Shown here: positions 51,701 to 55,639 of the stretch, piece by piece
How the letters are laid out: each line of letters starts with the position of its first letter
Numbering within the stretch: the stretch's first letter is position 1
Assembly (NCBI GenBank): GCA_934555865.1
Contig: CAKTFI010000005.1
Coordinates: 1 to 55,639, forward strand
Direction of reading: 5' to 3'
DNA from: an uncultured Christensenellaceae bacterium
Lineage (GTDB): Bacteria > Bacillota > Clostridia > Christensenellales > Christensenellaceae
Length of the DNA stretch: 55,639 nt
Notes under the pieces: generated by a model
Database searches by the model: none
Told to the model about the DNA's origin: nothing
The model's input: only the letters and a program-made list of their open reading frames with translations
Position numbers and translations under genes: made by a program

Positions 51701-52151
51701 ACGGCTGCTCAGAAAGCGCATCCTGCGGCCGGAGGAGGCGGCGCGCATCCGCCCGTTCTTGGGCAAGATCGCGGAATTTTTGCACAGCCCGCTGGCCGAC
51801 CGCATCCGCGCGTCCGGCGATGTCCGGCGCGAGGTGCCGTTTTCGCTGCTGCTCCCCGCGCGGGAGCTGGGCCTGGCGGACAGCGGGGAAAAAGTGCTCT
51901 TGCAGGGCATCCTGGACCTCGTGTTCGAGGAGGACGGCAAGTTCGTGATCGTCGATTACAAGTCCAACATGGCAAGCGAGCAGCAGCTTCAAAGCCTGGC
52001 GCGGCACTATGCGGCGCAGATGCGGTTTTATCGCCTGGCGGTGGAGCGCATCACGGGGCGGCCGGTCGCGGCGTGCTATCTCTGGTTCCTGCGGCAGGAA
52101 AAGGCTTTCGCAGTTTATTCACAAACCGGTCAAGGCTTGGACATGGTTTGA
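48777..52151 (+). CDS. addA: ATP-dependent helicase/nuclease subunit A (AddA)
   Basis: A 1124-residue UvrD-type helicase with C-terminal nuclease. Walker A is AAAGSGKTS (about residue 26), motif II VDEYQDTNPIQ, motif III GDMKQSIYRFR, and motif VI VAMTRAKERL. The nuclease site is FVIVDYKSN near residue 1064. The ATG at 48777 lies inside the end of addB and follows GGAGGAAG, so the two are translationally coupled. It is the motor of the AddAB recombination complex. Confidence 0.94.
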   Translation: MGRVSYTPAQRRAIEARGGDMLVSAAAGSGKTSVLSARIAALVGEGEEIRRMLVVTFTSKAAMEMRGRIRRTLFDAAREQDAPHLAMQAEQVDSADICTIHSFAAKVIREHFAELGLGAGVHAAGEEQTQIYRAEAMEEALTELYAAEDADFLLLRDRYSGRDDTQIVAELLRVYSYCMSRPEGLSWLENGAVPTEEAYLRVVAEQDQASLGRLCDALSACVRLGEEDDFPEVQRQKDAEDLALAERLQALYAADEAAYEAALRGAKIPAISRKIPEGEGKTRLQEYKKQARAQLKRLQGAPPTAAREHIRREIPYLRETCRQIARALSRFAAHYTAIKRERGVIDYDDMLSLAYAALLRPDIAASYDARYSHVFVDEYQDTNPIQEAMLACLSPRGGRFFVGDMKQSIYRFRLSDPLIFREKMAEGSGVEVVRMHDNFRSAAGVVDAVNFFMQRLTSLHLGELSYTAEEALVAAAPGEGGAEVLLTRADAARDAREAAEWEAETIARRVEELLSERTPEGTPRYRQEDICLLLRFMEGYAGIYAEALSRHGVDIRLNTGADNFPAASEMFLNLLRVIDGYTSDIALLSVLKSFMGGFADADLAHIRAGAPADSFCESFLAYAAGEDALAEKCRAFCRKIETYRTWAAVMTLTDLLLRLSLAEEYEAHLLAMPGGEAKAKTFRDFLDKMLDWAAERTDLFDLLEYTRQVLRTQGGFPRSAEEAAGAVQILSIHGAKGLEFPVVIVARMGARFSVRDKRAAFLLHDRLGVSADEVDEVHRRIHPTMLRELAEYAQQKEQRSEELRVLYVAMTRAKERLILSAAVRAPEERMEALRGKTRWYELLDMPSPLDWVLAAAGELPTFGGQGKAGVRIPCRIVEGGTGENETAIPRMLAQYRVLEEAAQMPAQEFLQYPSQGLPVKIGVSTLLPESEEGAAIPAYTGRGDAGAQLGTLIHLFLQHVDFASGGEEELSAAMERLLRKRILRPEEAARIRPFLGKIAEFLHSPLADRIRASGDVRREVPFSLLLPARELGLADSGEKVLLQGILDLVFEEDGKFVIVDYKSNMASEQQLQSLARHYAAQMRFYRLAVERITGRPVAACYLWFLRQEKAFAVYSQTGQGLDMV

Positions 52152-52188
52152 GGCCCGGCTTGTGCTATACTAAAATAAGGAGAAAACA

Positions 52189-52917
52189 ATGAGGATTACC
52201 TATCTCGACAACAGCGGCTTTTTTTTGGCGATGCGGGACGCGTCCCTCGTGTTCGACTGCTGGCGCTTTCCCGCGCCGGGCGAGGCGGCGGGGCTTTCGA
52301 ACGGGTACCTGGATCGAGCGGCGCTGACGGGGCGGCCGCGGGCATACTTTTTTGTAAGCCACGTGCACGCCGACCATTTTCACCCGGAAATTTTTCGCCT
52401 TGCGGACGCGGCGGCGGAAACAATGTTCCTCTTGGACAAAGACATTCCCGTCCCGGCGGGCGTGCCGCACCATTTCCTGTCGCCGGGAGAGGAGTTTTCC
52501 GACGGATATGCCCGTGTGCGGGCCTTTGGGTCGACGGACATCGGCGTGAGCTTCCTGGCCGAGGCGGAGGGACGACGGATCTTTCACGCAGGCGACCTCA
52601 ACTTCTGGCATTGGCGCGAGGAGAGCACGGAAGCGGAGGTGCAGGGGGCGCGGGAGGCCTTCCTGGCAGAGCTTGAGCGTATGGCTCCGGCGATGGCGGG
52701 CGGGCTGGATGTGGCGTTTTTCCCGGTCGATCCGCGCATGGGTAGCGAGATCGAGGCGGGCGCGGCGGAATTCGCGCGCCGGTTTGCGCCGCGCCTGCTC
52801 ATCCCCATGCACTTTGGGGAGAACTTTGCGGCCATGCAGGCGGCCTGCCGCACCGGGCTTGCGGGGCAGCGGATCTGGGCGCCCACCCGGCGGGGCGACA
52901 CAGTTTTATTGGAATAG
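52189..52917 (+). CDS. MBL-fold metallohydrolase (UlaG/YtkL-like)
   Basis: A 242-residue protein beginning MRITYLDNSGFFLAMRDASL. It has the metal motif SHVHADHFHPEIF (HxHxDH), an AGDLNFWHW Asp motif and a final PMHFGEN His. The pattern fits predicted Zn2+-dependent hydrolases of the beta-lactamase superfamily group 3. Substrate unknown. A TGCTATACT extended -10 box at about 52162-52170 could give its own promoter just after addA; AAGGAG precedes ATG. One of the four ACGT sites lies here (52361-52364). Confidence 0.82.
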   Translation: MRITYLDNSGFFLAMRDASLVFDCWRFPAPGEAAGLSNGYLDRAALTGRPRAYFFVSHVHADHFHPEIFRLADAAAETMFLLDKDIPVPAGVPHHFLSPGEEFSDGYARVRAFGSTDIGVSFLAEAEGRRIFHAGDLNFWHWREESTEAEVQGAREAFLAELERMAPAMAGGLDVAFFPVDPRMGSEIEAGAAEFARRFAPRLLIPMHFGENFAAMQAACRTGLAGQRIWAPTRRGDTVLLE

Positions 52918-52929
52918 AGGGCGAAGGGA

Positions 52930-53301
52930 ATGAACTTTTTTCAGAGGTTGGGTTGGAAGCTCCGGCAATGGATGCAGGGGCGGTATGGCACGGACGCATT
53001 GAACCTCGTGCTCGTGGGCGCGGGGCTCTTGTGCAGCCTGTTTGGGCGGAACATGGTGCTCTATCTATGCTCGCTGGCGTTTTTGACGCTGGCGCTGCTG
53101 CGCATGTTTTCGCGCAACATCCCGGCGCGGCGGCGGGAAAACGCGTGGCTTTTGGGCCTGTTTCGCCGTCCGGCAGATGCCAAGACGCACAGGCGCTTCC
53201 GCTGCCCCAAGTGTCATCAAAAGGTGCGCGTGCCGCGCGGCAAGGGAAAGATCCAGATCACCTGCCCCCAGTGCGGCGAGAAATTTATAAAAAAGACCTG
53301 A
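52930..53301 (+). CDS. Membrane protein with C-terminal zinc ribbon
   Basis: A 123-residue protein. Two hydrophobic segments (about 24-40 and 43-62) are followed by a basic linker and a C-terminal FRCPKCHQKVRVPRGKGKIQITCPQCGEKF, the C-x2-C...C-x2-C zinc ribbon, expected in the cytoplasm. A small clostridial family of unknown function. It follows the MBL gene by 12 bases and is probably cotranscribed. Confidence 0.8.
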   Translation: MNFFQRLGWKLRQWMQGRYGTDALNLVLVGAGLLCSLFGRNMVLYLCSLAFLTLALLRMFSRNIPARRRENAWLLGLFRRPADAKTHRRFRCPKCHQKVRVPRGKGKIQITCPQCGEKFIKKT

Positions 53302-53307
53302 GGGTCA

Positions 53308-53335
53308 TTGCAATTGCACGCGAGTTGGATATAAT
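53308..53335 (+). promoter_or_regulatory. Promoter of DUF1858 gene
   Basis: TTGCAA (53308-53313), 16 bases, perfect TATAAT (53330-53335). Confidence 0.7.
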
Positions 53336-53371
53336 AAAATTGGAATTTACGAAAAGGAGCGATTTTTAGCG

Positions 53372-53572
53372 ATGGCAAAGATCACAAAAGATATGACGAT
53401 CCAGCAGGTTATCGAACGCGACATGAACGCGGCGCCGGTATTCTTTGAACAGGGGATGTTCTGCATCGGATGCCCCTCTGCGGCGGGCGAAACGCTGGAG
53501 GAAGCCTGCATGGTGCATGGCATCGACTGCGAAGTGTTGGTAGGGAAGCTGAACGAATATTTCGGCGAATAA
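53372..53572 (+). CDS. DUF1858 redox-disulfide protein
   Basis: A 66-residue protein: KDMTIQQVIERDMNAAPVFF then MFCIGCPSAAGETLEEACM. The CIGC pair and a third Cys are typical of DUF1858, often found with hybrid cluster proteins in anaerobes and thought to be a small redox or metal-binding protein. GGAG lies before ATG with a longer than usual gap. It has its own promoter and terminator. Confidence 0.88.
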   Translation: MAKITKDMTIQQVIERDMNAAPVFFEQGMFCIGCPSAAGETLEEACMVHGIDCEVLVGKLNEYFGE

Positions 53573-53580
53573 ACCGGACG

Positions 53581-53610
53581 AAAAAACCGCCCTTTTCGGG
53601 GCGGTTTTTA
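53581..53610. terminator. Terminator after DUF1858 gene
   Basis: Stem AACCGCCC/GGGGCGGTT with T-runs on both sides; it overlaps the last codon of the convergent YgjV-like gene. Confidence 0.8.
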
Positions 53611-54153
53611 TGTTTGGTCGACGGATTGCGCACGGGATTGTTCGTCGGTTTTGGCCGGGGCGCGGCGCATGCGGCACAATGCGACGACGCCCAGGATGAA
53701 ATTTATAAGGTCGCACACGCCGGACACAAAGTCTAAGATGAGCGTGCAATAAATCGCCCAGAACAGCAGGTTCAGCGTGATGCTGAGCTTGACGGAATAC
53801 AGGTCGTGCGCGAGGTAGCTCTGCACGGTGAGCTGCACGGTGGCCACGATGGGCAAAAGCCCGATAAGCCCGCGCGTGTTGACCCAGAGCCCGACCGCGA
53901 CGGTCAGGACGCAGAACACGATCATCTGCCGCCGATTATATTTATTGTACAAAATGAGCAGCATGCGCAGCGAGGAGAGCAGCAGCGTCACCAGCCCCGA
54001 CCACGCGCCGAGCACGACGGAGGAAAGGGCGAGCGCCAGGTTCGCGCCGATCTGCAAAAGGTATACCTTGCGCGTGTCGTGCACGCAGCAGCTTGCGGCG
54101 ATGAAGGCGGCGGCGACGAGCGAGATGGCGTTGCCGAGCAGGATCTGTTTCAT
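53608..54153 (-). CDS. YgjV-like membrane protein
   Basis: A 181-residue protein with about six hydrophobic segments and a short polar tail. Repeated segments (LLQIGANLALALSSVVLG and LLPIVATVQLTVQSYLA) fit the YgjV family of small inner membrane proteins of unknown function. ATG at 54151-54153 follows AAAGGA at 6 bases. Confidence 0.75.
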   Translation of the reverse strand: MKQILLGNAISLVAAAFIAASCCVHDTRKVYLLQIGANLALALSSVVLGAWSGLVTLLLSSLRMLLILYNKYNRRQMIVFCVLTVAVGLWVNTRGLIGLLPIVATVQLTVQSYLAHDLYSVKLSITLNLLFWAIYCTLILDFVSGVCDLINFILGVVALCRMRRAPAKTDEQSRAQSVDQT

Positions 54154-54206
54154 GAGAAGTCCTTTCGAGGGCAAAGTTGTCGGGAATTCCCGGAGGGAGC
54201 AAACCT

Positions 54207-54235
54207 ATCCTACCCGCGGCGGGCAGCTTTGTCAA
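54207..54235 (-). promoter_or_regulatory. Promoter of YgjV-like gene
   Basis: Perfect TTGACA (54230-54235), 17 bases, TAGGAT (54207-54212) on the minus strand. Confidence 0.65.
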
Positions 54236-54243
54236 GAAAGACA

Positions 54244-54276
54244 AAAAAAGACAGCAGAGCTCTGCTGTCTTTTTTA
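54244..54276 (-). terminator. Terminator of thiT
   Basis: Perfect palindrome AAAGACAGCAGAGCTCTGCT continuing to GTCTTT, with T-runs; between thiT and the next gene on the same strand. Confidence 0.9.
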
Positions 54277-54294
54277 TTTGCGATGCGGGGAAGG

Positions 54295-55077
54295 TCACGC
54301 CTTCTTCGCGTCTTCGATGTGCGCGGTCTCCTGTGCTTTCAGCATGTCCACCGTGCGGCGCATGCCCGGCAGCAGATAGATGCCCATGCAGATGAGGATC
54401 TCCGGCACCATATAGCTCGCGTTGTACAGCAGGGAGTAGACAAACGGGCTCTGTCCCTCCGGCGCGTATTCGGCAAAGAAGATCACACCGGACAGGAACG
54501 CGCACAGATACCGCAGCAGGCCGCCCGCCAGGATGCCGGACAGGAAGTTCTTGCGGAAGAACCCGGCCGCGCCCAGCACGGTGAATGCAAACACATAGTC
54601 GAGCAGGAACTGCGCCCAGTGCACGATGTACATGCCCTGCGTCATCTGCAAAAGCGAATAGGCGAACGCCACGAGGAAGCCCTTGACCGGTCCATAGATG
54701 TACGCGAACAGCAAAATGGGCAGCATGCTCGCGGGTGTGATGGAGCCGCCGTTCGGGAGCTCATAGATCTTAATATAGGAAAGGACGAAGGAGAGCGCGA
54801 TGCACAGCGCGGCGACGACGAGCTGTTTCGTGTTCCAATGGGATGCGGCAGGCTTGTCCGCCATCTTCGTGAGCAGGAACACACCTGCGCCCATGAGCAC
54901 GACCAGCGCCACAAGCATCCACGGGCTCACGCCTGCGAGGTCCGCGAAGAAGTCGGACGCCGTGCCCACGCCGCTCAAGATAAAGAGCAGCAGGCCCACG
55001 CCAGTGAGCAGGAAGGCGATGGCCAACATGATGAGCCACGCTTTGAGTTCGGGGGAATTCTTCTTTTGAGAATCCAT
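54295..55077 (-). CDS. thiT: Thiamine ECF transporter S component ThiT, N-terminally extended
   Basis: A 260-residue membrane protein. From about residue 85 it follows the ThiT S component (ALSFVLSYIKIYELPNGGSI, then PILLFAYIYGPVKGFLVAF and the Trp-rich WAQFLLDY that helps bind thiamine). Before this is an extra segment with two membrane spans (about 14-36 and 50-68) not present in the usual ThiT of about 190 residues. Expression is controlled by the TPP riboswitch upstream. TAAGGAGG lies 6 bases before ATG. Needs the shared ECF module encoded elsewhere. Confidence 0.9.
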   Translation of the reverse strand: MDSQKKNSPELKAWLIMLAIAFLLTGVGLLLFILSGVGTASDFFADLAGVSPWMLVALVVLMGAGVFLLTKMADKPAASHWNTKQLVVAALCIALSFVLSYIKIYELPNGGSITPASMLPILLFAYIYGPVKGFLVAFAYSLLQMTQGMYIVHWAQFLLDYVFAFTVLGAAGFFRKNFLSGILAGGLLRYLCAFLSGVIFFAEYAPEGQSPFVYSLLYNASYMVPEILICMGIYLLPGMRRTVDMLKAQETAHIEDAKKA

Positions 55078-55100
55078 ACAAAACCTCCTTACCGCCGGAA

Positions 55101-55131
55101 ACAAAAAACACCTCCCAAAAAGGAGGCGCGC
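55101..55131 (-). terminator. TPP-riboswitch-controlled terminator
   Basis: On the minus strand CGCCTCC-TTTTT-GGGAGGTG is followed by TTTTTTG, between the aptamer and thiT. TPP binding should favour it. Confidence 0.85.
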
Positions 55132-55189
55132 TACGCAAACACAAGGGCAGACTCCACCGTCCAAAAGACGGCAAGATGCCCGGTGTCCC

Positions 55190-55259
55190 GCTTCCCTACG
55201 AATGCATTACCAATATCAGGTTCGAAGGGTACAATTCTCAGCCTTTCGGCGCCCCCAGC
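55190..55259 (-). ncRNA. TPP riboswitch (THI element)
   Basis: Read on the minus strand: GCTGGGGGCGCC, GGCTGAGA, ACCCTTCGAACCTGAT, TGGTAATGC and CGTAGGGAAGC, the conserved blocks of the TPP aptamer (RF00059) in order and spacing. Confidence 0.97.
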
Positions 55260-55282
55260 GGTCATAAAATGAATTTACCTTT

Positions 55283-55310
55283 ATTATATAAAGCCGGGAA
55301 AGAATGTCAA
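55283..55310 (-). promoter_or_regulatory. Promoter of TPP riboswitch-thiT
   Basis: Perfect TTGACA (55305-55310), 16 bases, perfect TATAAT (55283-55288) on the minus strand. Confidence 0.8.
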
Positions 55311-55545
55311 TAGGCAAAAAAGGACGAATTCCGACGGATTTTTTTTGAAAAAGCAAAACTTTTTTTGCCGAAAATCCGAAAAATGCGAAAAAAGGAAGAG
55401 AAATTCGAGCGGGATTGTCCGCCTAATCACGAACGATGGGAAGTCCGCCCGAGACAGAAAAGGCGATGAGAAGGGACGGGTTGGCGAAAGAAGAGGGGAC
55501 GAGCAGCGGGAAAAGTGCGGGTTTCGAAAAAAGTGCAAAAAAGTG
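55311..55545. other. Purine-rich intergenic region without genes
   Basis: This stretch is rich in A and G on the plus strand (AAAAA and GAAAA runs). Open frames of 90 and 117 codons exist on either strand but have no ribosome site and low-complexity products, so I call no gene. It may supply upstream A-rich elements to the strong promoter that follows. Confidence 0.5.
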
Positions 55546-55574
55546 TTGACACGAAGGGGGCAGTTTGGTATTAT
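55546..55574 (+). promoter_or_regulatory. Strong promoter, probably of an rRNA operon beyond the window
   Basis: Perfect TTGACA (55546-55551), 17 bases, TATTAT (55569-55574). It is followed by a short hairpin GCGCTC-ACGA-GAGCGC (55581-55596) and AGAACCTTGACAAGCAAATA, which resembles 16S rRNA leader sequences of Bacillota. No coding sequence is present before the right edge. Confidence 0.65.
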
Positions 55575-55639
55575 AAATGAGCGCTCACGAGAGCGCAGAA
55601 CCTTGACAAGCAAATAACATAAACAATGAAGCATCAAAA

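Noticed and set aside
55284..55637. Open frames of 117 (minus) and 90 (plus) codons at the right edge
   Set aside because: They cover promoters on both strands, have no ribosome site, and encode phenylalanine- or lysine/arginine-rich low-complexity products.

Overview
The window is a GC-rich (roughly 60 %, estimated by eye), gene-dense stretch of a Bacillota chromosome, most probably from the class Clostridia. Pointers are an AddAB recombinase, NiaR and ECF-type vitamin uptake, M-box and TPP riboswitches with intrinsic terminators, sigma-A-type promoters with 16-18 bp spacers, the rpsF-ssb-rpsR and rplI-dnaB groups, a DUF1858 redox protein and small clostridial proteins. I see no phage, transposon, integrase or CRISPR. 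I cannot name a genus.

Layout. 1-4.6 kb (minus): WalJ-like hydrolase (runs off the left edge), acyl carrier protein, MFS transporter, GNAT-like protein, DUF4349 lipoprotein; a helically phased array of DnaA-box-like 9-mers lies at 2289-2342. 4.8-12.7 kb (mostly plus): typA/bipA, PAP2 phosphatase (minus), MFS transporter, glnS-gltX-yfcE. 12.9-19.4 kb (minus): HAD hydrolase, mgtA with an M-box riboswitch plus a second, translational leader, a CNNM/CorC-type protein, and a DUF362 ferredoxin protein behind a MerR-type promoter. 19.5-22.9 kb: HicB-like protein, small HTH protein, tRNA-Arg(ACG), niaX-niaR with an operator, Mrp ATPase. 22.9-24.1 kb: rpsF-ssb-rpsR.

24.1-36.9 kb is the most unusual part: four paralogues of the mannitol-dehydrogenase family (403-420 aa), each with its own start signals, interspersed with an M42 peptidase, membrane proteins, a lipoprotein, an ABC/FtsX pair with a degenerate ATPase, and chorismate mutase. 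No PTS or polyol transporter gene accompanies them. 37.1-41.4 kb: DUF2232 protein-rplI-dnaB followed by a fusion of a catalytically broken RluA-type pseudouridine synthase and a GNAT domain. 41.6-45.5 kb: orphan solute-binding protein, ispE, rRNA methyltransferase, intact RluA-family synthase, small conserved protein. 45.6-53.6 kb: addB-addA, MBL hydrolase, zinc-ribbon membrane protein, DUF1858 protein. 53.6-55.6 kb: YgjV-like protein, thiT behind a TPP riboswitch, and at the right edge a strong outward promoter that looks like the start of an rRNA operon.

One signal runs through the whole window: the palindrome ACGT is almost absent. I found four by eye where base composition predicts close to 200, although ACGA, ACGC, ACGG, CCGT and GCGT are all common. 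Codon choice adjusts to avoid it in every gene. This suggests long-term selection against the tetranucleotide, as by a restriction or modification system encoded elsewhere.
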